The translations under genes were made by a program, and so were the position numbers. From Paraescarpia echinospica (lineage: Eukaryota; Annelida; Polychaeta; Sabellida; Siboglinidae), in contig CM034531.1 of the NCBI GenBank assembly GCA_020002185.1, forward strand, positions 71,178,049 to 71,242,048: a DNA stretch of 64,000 bases. Reading direction: 5' to 3'. Shown in pieces: positions 36,411-48,316 of this stretch. How positions within the stretch are numbered: the stretch's first letter is position 1; each line of letters opens with the position of its first letter. The notes beneath the pieces are model-generated. The model was not told the origin of the DNA. It ran no database searches and worked only from the letters and a program-made list of their open reading frames with translations.

Positions 36411-38404
36411 TTTTATCAATAGTATTACTCGAAGAACTACACCATCCATGGTAGCAACCTTGTAAAGAACAGAAAGTACCTTAGGGAGTGAGGGTCACAA
36501 TAGCTACAAACCTGACATGGAAATTAAGCCCATATCAATGCCATCACAAAAAGCGAGTGAGAAAGAGACCAACAATGAGAGCGGGATGGAGAGAGAGAGC
36601 GAATGAGAGGGCAAGAGAGACAGTGGAGAGGAATCACACAGTTGGTACAATTTGGCACTGCAAACCTCCATATTACTATACTTGATTACAGAAATTGAAA
36701 ATTGTCAACAGCGATACTCTCATGAAAACTTTACACTGTGTGTGCATGGAGAGTATCCTCAGTGATATGACAGAGGCTTCTATCAGATTTTGTTTTAGTT
36801 TTTAACATAGTGAGCAAAAAGTCAGATGTTACTGAAAAGTGTGTCAACTATGTAGATTATCGATTATCATGATATATAGCTTTTTGCTTTAAGACTAACT
36901 TAACAATGACAATAGTGAAACATATTTTGAAAATACTCCTTAAATTTTCTGTAAAATTCAGTTTTACGATGGATTTTCCCTACAAGCTTAATATCTTAGT
37001 GAAATGGTCCCCAAGTCTTATGGTCTCATACAGTTCTTCACTAACCTGGTCTAATAGTAACATAATATCTAGTTCAAATTTCCAAATTCTTTAATCGTCA
37101 AAATTAAGTTTACTTGATGTCTAAACATTGCAAATCTTATGCAATACCACTTGATATATTGATTGCATGTAATTTGTAGACACACTCAATACATGTACTG
37201 ATGCATCATGCATTTATCGTTTATTATTGTTGCAACATCTACACAACAGCACATCACTATTAGCACCATTTGGCGACACATCGTAACACCGTGTATTGAC
37301 ATTTAAATAATCTCTGCTGTCATTGTACCTAGCAAACAATCTGCTATGCGCTATCTACCACCAAAAGAACAGCACCTTTCAAAGACAATGTACAATTTTC
37401 AATTGAAAACTGATGTGTGGTTTTTGTATAATCAAGAAGCCAGTATTACATAATTTTCTATTGCATGGTTCATATAAATTAACAGTGTTATCCTTCATGT
37501 TTACTCTTTAATCATACAATATATATTTACCAAAACAATTAGTATAAAATAGGAATTTGACAGACCACTAAATCATCAGATGAAAGCATAATATTTCACC
37601 TCCAACAGTGAAGATTGACTTGTTTGCTTCTACTGCCTTACAGCTGGCATATTTTATGTCATCACTGAATTATGTATTTTCTACAACATCCAGACATGAA
37701 AAATCAAGAGTACAATGTTTTATATTACATCTTTTTAAAACAATACAGATGCTACAAATACTAATAAATGTTTCTAACTTGGTGGCAATGTCGAGTAAAA
37801 CAGCTATTCTGTTAATCAATGAAAATCAGAGTACATTCATTTAAAATAATAAAACAAACAACGATCCTGAATCCCTGATCATGTAGAATACTGACAGACA
37901 GATATACAGCAGAAAGAAATAACATTTGATGGACCCCCAACACCCTGAACAGACACCGTCAGAAACACCTCGAAATATACAAATGTATAATTTAAAATCA
38001 CCTATTAAAATAACAAGATCACCTAAACTGCTTTAAAATGCTAACATCTACATAGATACAGTAATAAATAATGTTACAACTTTCATAAATATTTTTTAAC
38101 TAACTTGTGTATATTTAAATATGCTGACAAAATCGTGTAATTGTCAGTAACAAAACATTGTACCGGTATTTAAATTGAACACATTCTACCTGAAATCGTA
38201 TATTTAATAGCTACGTTGCAAAGACGTCTGAATTGGATCACAGTCGACTTGGTGTCATGCTTATATTCTCCTTTGTGTTTTCATGTTAGCTTTTTTAATA
38301 TATTAGTCTTTACTGTTACATACTGTGTTACCAATAAAAAGTTATATACTGATATAGTTATATCCTTAATTTGCTAAATTAAATAAAAATTAATTTAAAT
38401 GCTA
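36411..38404. other. AT-rich DNA without recognised genes
   Basis: Only short, family-less ORFs are seen. There is a purine-rich GAGAGAGAGCGAATGAGAGG patch at about 36590. No splice-bounded exon or transposon end could be supported. Confidence 0.4.
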
Positions 38405-39094
38405 CAAGTAACCGTCATTGGTCGAACTGCATTGGCTTCCAGTTCGCTGGCGTATCCAGTACAAACTGCTGGTCCTTGTTTTCACGGCTTTACATGGTCT
38501 TGCTCCAGCGTATATCCAAGATCTCATAATACCGTATACGCCCAACCGCAACCTTCGATCTGCTGATCTACATCTGTTGTAGTCCCGCGCTACAACTTAG
38601 ATGGCTATGGCAGACGAGCTTTCTCAGTCTTTGGACCTATGCTCTGGAACGCTCTACCAATAAACGTTCGTCAAATAGAGACTTTGGATAAATTCAAAAC
38701 TTGCCTTAAAACGTATCTATTTAAGCAGGCATACATCGACTGAGGAACTGTGCTGTAGGACACTTTTATGAATATGTATTTAATCAATTAATTTATTTCT
38801 ATTATATAATGCATTCTAATTAATTTATTATTATTTATCTTTTAATAGTTTTATATATCATAATATATATTCTCTTACTTAATTATATTAATATTTGTGC
38901 AAATATGTCATGTATGTTGGTCACATTATATATATACAATCTTGTAAATCTTAATAATTATTACATTTACCGGCATCTTTATACATATATATTTTTACAT
39001 TTGTTTCCATGTACGTCTTATAATGTGTGTACGCACCTATGAACGGGCTGGTCCCAGAGATATGGCGCTATAGAAATGCTAGTAATAATAATAT
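38405..39094 (+). mobile_element. LINE 3'-terminal fragment
   Basis: Frame-broken translation gives LHWLPVRWRIQYKLLVLVF-like, ALHGLAPAYIQDLI, then GRRAFSVFGPMLWNALPI, ETLDKFKTCLKTYLFKQAY, the conserved carboxy end of many animal LINE reverse transcriptases. The 3' end is GGCGCTATAGAAATGCTAGT followed by AATAATAAT, a typical LINE tail. Confidence 0.85.
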
Positions 39095-39548
39095 TTTCAG
39101 GAGCCAGTTTCACTCACCAGGATGCACCACTAGAGGGGTTGTTTTTGGCAAAACAGTGAAGACCAAATCACTAATCCTATGTGATTTTTTAAACTACGAA
39201 CTTTTGCAACCACACATCTCATCATAACAACATAACATGGCGCGAGAATGTATAACAACAACGTGACGGGCAGTTTTGTATGCCGCTTCTCAGTGATTTC
39301 TGGCTCAGCTCCTAAATGAGTGTTTAGCTAACAACCAAACTGATTAATTTAACACTTTCTGATATAACCATGAACACAAACATTACCTGTCATAATTACA
39401 ATACCTAAACACCTTATTTCACAACTCGAGGCAGTTTCTTTTATAAATGCAGATTTTTATACAAAAATGATGTTTTGAATATTGTAAATACACAAAGCCC
39501 TGCGTGAGTACTAGTGACTGTGTACATGTTGTTGCCACGGTTACATCA

Positions 39549-42500
39549 CTAAACCACATCACCTGTCACCATACCACACCCCTTTATGGTGTCCGGGGAG
39601 CTGAGCTTGTCAAGCAACCTCTTCAAGAGCGCCACCTGTTGGTATGCGATGATACCGCCCGAGTTGCTCCATCGCAGCCCGGGGTTGAGGTTGGTCGAAT
39701 CAGGCATGTGATATCGCACCTGGCACTCTTCGACTATACGCGCAATCTGTTCACCCGTTTTATCTTCGTCGAGTTGCTTCATTGCTTCCATGATCTCATT
39801 GAGATTGACGATCCCACCATGCATTGCACGCAGGATGGCATGTGGCGCGCACGAATCCCACTTGAATGTTGACCCCTTGGTGAGCACATAGCCGCTGGAC
39901 ACTCCGTCGATGACACACAGCATCTTGTAGCCCGCACCACACGCATGCGTCAAGGAGAAATCATTGCTGAGTCTCGACTGAATGTGGCTGTCTTCGCTCC
40001 CACTTAACACCAGGGACTGGATGGGTGGCACCGTCCTGGTGACTGGGGAAGGAACCACATTGTGTTTGTTGGTTCCGTCATATGATATTCCCCATAAACA
40101 CCTTTCCGCCCACCTGGAATGTACGAATGTGTTCTCTGAATAAATGACAGACTGGGCTGGGAAGGGGCCGTTTCAAAACTATGATAACTGTTTCGTTGTG
40201 TGGACATTGGTAAGGAGCAGTTTCATTTGGCGTTGTACATTATTGTATTATTCCCCAAAATTGTTATTTCCCAATAGCATTTCATAAACTTGCCAACTTT
40301 GTTAAGTTTGTAGTACCACCTGGTAAACACAAGGAACTTGTTAAAATGGCTTACAATCAATGTCATTCAACATGTCATGAGGGGGGGTCTTACGCAAAAT
40401 GACACAGTATTGCTCATGTTTTGAGATGGCCCCAGTGAAAAAAATTAGGCAGATCTTTGTGAAGCCAACACAGTTTTTATATTTTCTTGACTTAATTAGA
40501 GTTTCCATTAAACTGACAGAATTACTAGTCAGTAATGGTCTCTGGTCTGATAAACATACTGATCAGTTGTGGTATTTGGCGTGATAGACTTACTGGTCAG
40601 TAATGGTATCTGACCTGATAAACTTATTGATCAGTTATTGTATCTGGCCTGATAAGCTTATTAGTCAGTAATGGTCTCTGGTCTGATCAACTTACTGGGC
40701 AGTAGTGCTCTCTGGCCTGATAAATACTGATCAGTAATGGTATTTGGCCTGATAAAAACTGATCAGTTATTGTATCTGGCCTGATAAACTTACTAGTCAG
40801 TAATGGTCTCTGGTCTGATCAACTTACTGGGCAGTAGTGCTCTCTGGCCTGATAAATACTGATCAGTTGTGGTATCTGGCCTGATAAACTTACTGATCAG
40901 TAATGGTATATGGCCTGATAAACTTACTTGGCAGTAGTGCTCTCTGGTCTAATAAACTTACTGGCCAGTAATGGTATCTGGCCTGATAAACTTACTGACC
41001 AGTTGTGGTATCTGGCCTGATAAACTTACTGGTCAGTAATGCTCTCTGGTCTGATAAACTTACTGGTCAGTAGTGGTCTCTGGCCTGATAAATACTGATC
41101 AGTTGTGGTATCTGGCCTGATAAACTTACTGGTCAGTAATGGTATATGGCCTGATAAACTTACTGGTAAGTATAGTCTTTGGCCTGATAAACTGACTGGT
41201 CAGTAGCAGTCTCTGGTCTAATAAACTTACTGGTTAGTAGTAGTCTCTGGCCTGATAAACTTCCTGGTCAGTAGGGGTCTCTGGCCTGATAAACTTGCTG
41301 GGCTGTGTCGGTCTCTGGTCTGATAAACTAACTGATCAGTAGTGGTCTGTGCCCTGATAAACTTACTGGTCAGTAGTGGTTTGTGACCTGATAAACTTAC
41401 TGATCAGTAGTGGTCTGTGCCCTGATAAACTTACTGGTCAGTAGTGGTCTGTGCCCTGATAAACTTACTGGTCAGTAGTGGTATGTGCCCTAATAAACTG
41501 ACTGGTCAGTAGTGGTCAGTGCTCTGATAAACTGACTGGTCAGTAGTGGTCTGTGCTCTGATAAACTTACTGGTCAGTAGTGGTCTCTGGTCTGATAAAC
41601 TTGCTGGTCTGATAAACTTCAGTTGTCGTCTGATGGATTTACTGGTCATTAAGTAGCTTGTGGCCTAATGACTTACTGGTCAGTCGTGGTGTCGCGGCTG
41701 GCGAAGGGTTGGTTGATGACCCCAGCAATGGGGTGTCCAGTGGCCTTGTGGAAGGCCCCAATGAGGATGACGACACATGGCATCCCGCTGTGGTAGAGAC
41801 CGTTCCCTGCTGACACACCCTCCACACCATTCACGTACTGCGCCGTGCCGTCTGCGCAAACAACGACAGGTGTGTCAAGGCGACAGTAGCAACTGGAGTT
41901 GATGCATGCCATATGTCGTACTAAAGTGTGCTTGTCTGGTGGTAATTGGAGGTGGAGTGGAGACGCGACATTCTTTAAAATGTCTCGGCTGTCGGCTTTT
42001 GTTTTTAACTTGCACATGTTTTATGTTTCTGATCTGCATATTTTACGCATGCGCACGTATGTTGGAGGGGGGTAGGAGAGACTAGCGTGAAACAGAGAAT
42101 TGGATGTTGTAGAGAGTACTTGAGTTGTTACGCCACAATGCCACAAATTCCTTGTACATTTTTAAAATGCTACTTGGCAATAAACCGTCTACTACTATTA
42201 CTACTAATTATTAGCAGGATGCTCACCGAGTCAGTTCGCTTATGTTTTTGATTGTGGATTCCAGGCCCGATCTCACCCAATTCCAGGAAGTGTTATTTGT
42301 TGGGTGTGTATCTTTACCTTATTAATTCGGGTAATAAGAATATCACATTAAAAGTGAACAGACAGGCTCAGTTTAAACATGTATTTAATGACAAACTGCA
42401 ATTTTTATTTAATTTCTAATAATCACCATCCGGAATACAACAGCTAATAGCTATACACCCAAACAGTAACAGTAACTTTATTTTACAATGTAACATATAC

Positions 42501-45500
42501 ATACAGTTAATATACAACAACTCTTAGAACTGTCACTGTGACACCAGTTAAAGTAAATTATCATTACTCTATGATTACTAAAGCACAAACGAAGCAGCAT
42601 GTGTCGGCACAGTCACAGTCACAATCAGTATTTGCTGAGGTCTGCATCTGAGCGAACTTCACGAACGATATTTGAAAGAGTTTTGACCATGACTCGACCA
42701 TTGTACGTCTAATCTGAGATGTTTGCTTTCTTTAGCTTCTGCATCCTGCTTGCGAGTTGGGCTCGACGTTTCATTAAGTTCTCGTTGATGTAAATCAGTG
42801 ATCCATGACTTCATAGCTGCCGTTTTGTCAGCAGTACAGCGTCGTGCAACCGTGTACAAGTGAATTGCACAATGACATACCCCAGTTGCAGGTTTGGCTC
42901 GGAGTCTGTGGCTAATGACAGTGTCATTGTTTATCAGCGGAGGTGTATCATTGACAATGGCCATCAATGTTGCAGTGGTATCTTCGTTGCTGTTTTCTTC
43001 GATTCCATGGAATGTTAGGTTAGAAGGTCTTGAATATTGCTCCAACTGATCGTTGTTTGCCTCCATCATCGCTAGTCTCTTCTCTAATGTCTCAATGTAT
43101 CTGTCCTTTTTGTTCAACCGGTCATTAGCTGAGATATCTTGACCGACAGGGTGTCGAGCTTGTTCGCCAATACCTGGGGATACAGCACTGACTTGAACTT
43201 GTTGTTGTTGTTGATCACTGTTTCGTTCGTGAGCAGTTCAACAAGTTTCAGGCTATGGCATCTGTTTGCTCCGCGCTGTTGTCAGAGGTACCATCTGTGT
43301 TTCGTGTTGCCTTTGGTTGAGGCATTCTTCACGTCAGCTAGTCTCAGTACAAAGCCTACTAGCTACACAAATTACTATTACCCTCTCCCGTAACGACACA
43401 TGTTTAGCTGTGGTGGTCATCTTGTCCCAAACAGTTGATATAACACATCATTTGGCAAGATTTTGTTTTCCAGTTCCTAGGGTTGCTTCCGTTTGAGCTT
43501 GTCTGGTGCTATTATTAGCAGGATGTCCGCTGAGAGAGTTCGCTTATGGTCTATATTATGGTTTCTAAGCCCGGTCTCGCCCAATTCCAGAAAGTGTAAC
43601 TTGTGGGGTGTGTATCGTCATCTTATTAATTCTAGTAATAAGAATGACATTAACAAATTAAAAGACAGCCTCAGTTTAAACAAGTATTTAAAGACACTGT
43701 GCAATTTTTATTTCATTTCTATTAATCACCATGCAGGATCAATAGCTAATAGCTACGCTCCCAAAAAGTCGATAAAACACATCATTTGGTGAGATTTTGT
43801 TTTCTAGTAGAGTTGTTTACTTGTGTACACTGTGCTATTTAATTGAGTCAAATTCACAAGGTGCACACAACTGATGAATGTCGGTGAGCGGGAGACACCT
43901 TTTTGTGGGTATGGAATAGTTTCTTTATCATCCTAAGAAACAAACATTGATGAACATTTTCATGATGTAATGGCATAATGAGCCTGACACCGCAGTCGTT
44001 GGGGGAGTGGCTGCAGAAAAGGGAACCACTCCATGGCCAGGTAGATTTTCAAGTTTAGGGTATATTTACTTATTTTGGTGCAATTTCTATGTGGAATGTT
44101 GTTTAGACAGCACAACTAATTGCGTTCAAAATTAGTCATTAATTTTTTAAACCATGGAATATCGGTTTGGCGAAAGATTTCGGCACTAAAGCAGTACACC
44201 GTGACATTACAAAAAATGAAGACAAAGTGTGCGTTCTATTGCTGAAATGGTAGACTTGGCACCTCTGAATGACATCTCATGTTTGACCAGCTGTTCACCC
44301 AATGTGGCTATAACTTAAGTCTTAAATAAGATAATAGGGTAATAGTAATATTGGATGAAAACGTATTTTAAGAAAACCTTTAAGAGGGGTTAAATTAACA
44401 TAATTATGCAAGCTTAGATACTGCAACAACGACAAGGCCTTGAGAAATATACAACTAGACAAAATATTCTAAAGGTCGTGGATTAGCATAGATTAGCTAA
44501 TAATCCCCTCTGATCACTCACCTATCGGATCAATCCAAATGCCAAAATCCTCGACAGAGATCTCGGCTTCCACCGTCGCTAAATCATTGTCCATCGCTAC
44601 GGCAACGTCCTGGTGAACCAAATGGGCCAATAGAATCGCTGCATCCAGGTTCCCATTCAGAACTTTGACTGTTAAATAAACATGACAAAACATTAAATAT
44701 GTAGATAAATCATTGTTTAAGCCACAGTGAAATAGTTTACATTTGTGTGAAACAAATTGCTGTTGCTGGTTATTTTTATACAATGAATTATATTTTTAGA
44801 ATTAATAATATAGGTTGATCAGGGCTTTTCAATGTACATGTAATATAATCACTATAAAAGTTATTAAATGTTCTACTTCTATATAAAATAAATTGCTGTT
44901 GCTGATGTATTTTACACAAACAATCTTCGTTTTTGTCTTAAATTAATAATATAGGTTAATCCCATTTTCCATGTACACAGTACACGCAATACTTTATCTG
45001 ATTCTTAAACAAATTCAACAGCTACCATTAGCCTATGTCACCCTCACAAGCCAGGGCTGTTTGCCATGCAAAATTAGCCCTGGCTGATCCTCTACATGAA
45101 GTCCGGAAGTTAGCGGAGTCAAACTAGTAATTGACTTCGTCAGTCTCGACTGCATCACCCATGAGAACAGCGCAAATACCCACCCCAATTTGAAGACGGA
45201 TAAACGACTTCTGGGAATCCCAATGTATAATGACCAGTTTGCCCATTAGCACGAGCAGCTGAACGGTATTTTGTATTTGAATAATTGCTTCTATTTCCTA
45301 AACACTGCATGTAACACGAGCCACGGTTGGTTGTAATTAGTTTTATTATGACCACATGACCTGCCGAGATCCACTGATCTAGTGAGCGATTTCATAGGAT
45401 GAGCTTAAATTCAGAGTTTTGCAAAGCGATCAACCAGGCGCGCGAGGATGGCTTATGTGATTGTTAAGGTATGAGTAGGGTTTATTGTGCAAATAGTTCC

Positions 45501-48283
45501 TGATTGGCCAGTTACCTAGAAGGCTGCAGGTCTCTGCTTCTGTTGACTTGATCTCCACTGATACCGATTCACCAAGTTTGTTTGCAAATGAGTTGCTTTC
45601 TTCACCATAAATGTGATCTTTCAACCCTGGGAACTGAAAGAAACACAAACCAAACTGAAAGAGCAACATATATTAATTACACAAATTTCTGTTCGGTCTA
45701 AATTCTCTGTCATTTGCTGCACTTGCACCTTGCCTCAAATTTAAAACAATAGTTCAAAGCCAAACTGGCCTTATAATAGAGCCCCACAAATGCCATGTTC
45801 TTGCTTTCAATTGTGTCAAACTCTAGGTCTGCAAATTGTCCAACAGGATTATACATCATAGAAGGTATTTATAGATATACAAAAATAAGGAATTATTACT
45901 AAATTATGCAATGATATAATGCTGCATTTTTGTGTTTATTGCTTCACACTGCCTGGTCATTAGTCAGCCTTTCGGTTGAATATGCAAGTCTTTCGCACAT
46001 ATTAAATGCTATTGGTTGACATAAACAGATATATTATTGTATTTGGTCAGAATTCATCAGCCTATTAAAAGAACTTTGTCACAATTATGCAAAGTTGACA
46101 GATTCTTCAAAATTATTTCCTGCTTAAAGGAAATAAAAATAAGGCATTAGCTAAAATCCTTTTTCCATGTGTACACAAAGTTTAACATTGTATGTAACAT
46201 TTGACAACATTAAACAAATACAGAAAAATACATTTGTAGCATAAATTCGATTTTAAGCTCGTCTGTGAAGCGATTCCCGCGGAAAATGAAATTTTAATGA
46301 GCTAGGCGATCACGTGGTATCGTGACGTCACTTATGACACACACTCGCATCAGGCCGACCCTTTCCATGCATTCAGAGCATGTTTACAAGGATAGCTTTT
46401 GGGTCGAAACGAGCGTCAGAACGAGTTATTGTGCAATATTCTGACGTAATACAAACACTAGTCATCATAGAGGAACAAGCAGTTATCTTACGGTTCCACA
46501 TGAATCGAATTTTATTCAAAACAACGAATGTGAATGGGCCTACAAGTCGACTAGGTTTCGCCGAGCTTGGGCTCGTTTTCAGAATAATTATATCGAATGC
46601 AACCAACGGGAGATAATCTACACCAATAAACATACATAGCAAACATATATTGTATCCAGCTACATAAAGTAACATGTATAATCTCATAATAGCACTAGAA
46701 TATCGATATATGAAGGAGTTGTACAATTTGTCATAACAACTTAAATCAGTCAGACAGTTTCCGTTGGTCCCGCTAGCTCAGTGGGTAGGCGCGTTGGTTA
46801 CTAGTCGTTTATTTTACAATCAGGTGACGCCGGTTCAATCCTGACAGCATGCAAATCTTTGATTTTCTTTACACTTTTTTTGTTTGTTTTCACCAAGTAA
46901 TATAAACAAAATCATTTTATACTATAATGCACTGTTTGTAAATATTTTTTATATTTTTGTAGTAATTATTTATTCATTATATATAACGATGTTTCTAAAT
47001 TGTATTTATCCAGACAGATCTTAATCTGTTTTCACATATATAATTACAATATATTACCGTACAATATATTTACAATTAATAAATTATATATCCATTACAT
47101 TATATTTGTTTGGATAAATAAAATTTAGAAACATCGTTATATAATGACCATATTTTCATTTTTGTGGCGAATAAATAGTTACTACAAAAATAAAAATTAT
47201 TTACAAACAGTGCATTATAGTATAAAATTATTTTGTTTATATTACTTCGTGAAAACATAAACAAAAAAAGTGTATAGAAAATCAAAGGTTTGCATGCTGT
47301 CAGGATTGAACCGGCGTCGCCCGATTGTAAAATAAACGACAAGTAACCAACGCGCCTACCCACTGAGCCAGCGGGACCAACGGAAACTGTCTGACTGATT
47401 TAAGTTGTTATGATAAATTGTACAACTCCGTCATATATCGATATTCTAGTGATATTATGAGATTATACACGTTACTTTATGTAGCTGGATACAATATATG
47501 TTTGCTATGTATGTTTATTGGTGTAGATTATCTCCCATTGGTTGCATTCGATATAATTATTCTGAAAACGAGCCCAAGCTCGGCGAAACCTAGTCGACTT
47601 GTAGGCTCATTCGCATACGTTTTTTAAATAAAATTTGATTCATGTGGAACTGTAAGATAACTGCTTGTTCCTCTATGATGACTAGTGTTTGTATTACGTC
47701 GGAATATTGCACAATAACTCGTTCTGACGCTCGTTTCGACCCAAAAGCTATACTTGTAAACATGCTCTGAAAGCACGGAAAGGGTCGGCCTGATGCGAGT
47801 TTGAGTTATAAGTGACGTCACATCTCGGCATCCCGAAAAGCGCGCCAAAAATATGCATATTCGAAAATGTCCAGATGTACACCATAAAATGTGGAATTTC
47901 TAATTGATTGAATTTTTTTGGCTTGGTGGACGTGGAAATAGATAGCGGGATGTAATATAACATGAATTCGAGCAATAGATGTTTTTATTCCCTTTAACAA
48001 CATCACTCAATACAACTAATTAATACTTTCTTTGACATATGAATAATCTATCAGAAAAAAAAATGAGACTTACTCTACCACTCAAGTCATGTCGTACCAT
48101 CTCCTGAATAAGTACATCTGCCAATGTCTTGAAATCATCAACAAAGCGGTTGTTTTTTGCAAATCCTGTTTTCTTTTCAATGAGTAACTCAAAGAGGGCG
48201 TGCTCAGACCGAATGGCTCTAGCAATCGCAGCAGCTTTTTCCGCAACAGCGATCATTCGGAATGTTAACTCTGACAGCTTCAT
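39549..48283 (-). CDS. INPP1: Inositol polyphosphate 1-phosphatase
   Basis: Five - strand coding exons: 48283-48074, 45633-45516, 44668-44522, 41851-41677 and 40113-39549 (stop TAG). Phases 0, 1, 1, 2 match at all junctions, giving 404 residues against 399 in human INPP1. The enzyme removes the 1-phosphate from Ins(1,4)P2 and Ins(1,3,4)P3 in the cytosol, is Mg2+-dependent and lithium-inhibited. Visible motifs: VAEKAAAIARAIR near the start, FKTLADVLIQ (about 51-60), metal-binding GEES (about 80-83), WIDPIDGT (154-161), VILIGAFHKATG and GVINQPFASRD, WGISYDGTN, GAGYK, and FKWDSCAPHAILRAMHGGI with catalytic D303. The DPID motif is split by an intron. Human has DPIDST; DPIDGT is the general inositol-monophosphatase form. 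A TTTCAG at 48312-48317 indicates a 5'UTR exon upstream. The 41677 donor is flanked by a large splice-donor minisatellite. Confidence 0.97.
40524..41676. repeat. 34-bp minisatellite of splice-donor units abutting INPP1 exon 4, ~33 copies
   Basis: The + strand unit is CTTACTGGTCAGTAGTGGTC plus TCTGGCCTGATAAA. On the - strand each unit reads ACCACTACTGACCAGTAAGT; the real exon end reads ACCACGACTGACCA before GTAAGT. Each unit thus copies about 14 exonic bases and the donor. Units vary at TGGTC/TGATC and TCTGG/TGTGC positions. Confidence 0.95.
42209..43810 (-). mobile_element. LINE ORF1 relic between two ~255-bp direct repeats
   Basis: Segments 42209-42465 and 43509-43763 are diverged direct repeats (both begin TTAGCAGGATG and include AATTCCAG, TTATTAATTC, CAGTTTAAACA, AATAGCTA). 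Another short piece (AACACATCATTTGG) occurs at about 43440 and 43778. Between them the - strand carries an ORF1-like sequence. Direct flanking repeats are unusual for a LINE; a tandem or LTR-like arrangement is possible. Confidence 0.6.
42659..43117 (-). pseudogene. L1/L2-type LINE ORF1-like protein fragment
   Basis: A 152-codon frame has coiled-coil-like DRYIETLEKRLAMMEANNDQ then LEQYSRPSNLTFHGIEENSN and VISHRLRAKP. The motif ExYSRxxNLxxxGIxE is the start of the RNA-binding domain of ORF1 proteins in L1-type and related LINEs. Related upstream sequence (LANKLDTLSVKISQLMTG) continues to about 43.3 kb after a stop. It lies within an INPP1 intron and is inactive. Confidence 0.75.
43811..44513. 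other. INPP1 intron sequence, nothing recognised
   Basis: No ORF or repeat that I can classify between the ORF1 relic and INPP1 exon 3. Confidence 0.4.
44757..44985. repeat. Two-copy ~130-bp tandem duplication in an INPP1 intron
   Basis: The motif TTGCTGTTGCTG ... TTAATAATATAGGTT(G/A)ATC ... ATGTAC occurs twice, about 130 bases apart. Confidence 0.5.
46322..47821. mobile_element. 1.5-kb foldback element with ~700-bp arms containing tRNA-like sequence
   Basis: The outer ends both read GTGACGTCAC. The left arm (46322-~47018) and right arm (~47104-47821) are inverted copies with roughly 90% identity, separated by about 85 bases of AT-rich loop. Each arm contains CGCTAGCTCAGTGGGTAGGC then about 50 bases later CGGTTCAATCCTGAC, matching the A and B boxes of a tRNA/pol III promoter (+ at 46769-46850, - at about 47295-47375). 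No transposase is present. It lies in the INPP1 intron between exons 1 and 2. Confidence 0.85.
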
Positions 48284-48316
48284 GTTGGGATCTCTCCACT
48301 TTCAACTGGGTTGCTG

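Noticed and set aside
46769..46850. Functional tRNA gene
   Set aside because: A and B boxes are present, but the acceptor and anticodon stems do not pair properly and the sequence lies inside both foldback arms.
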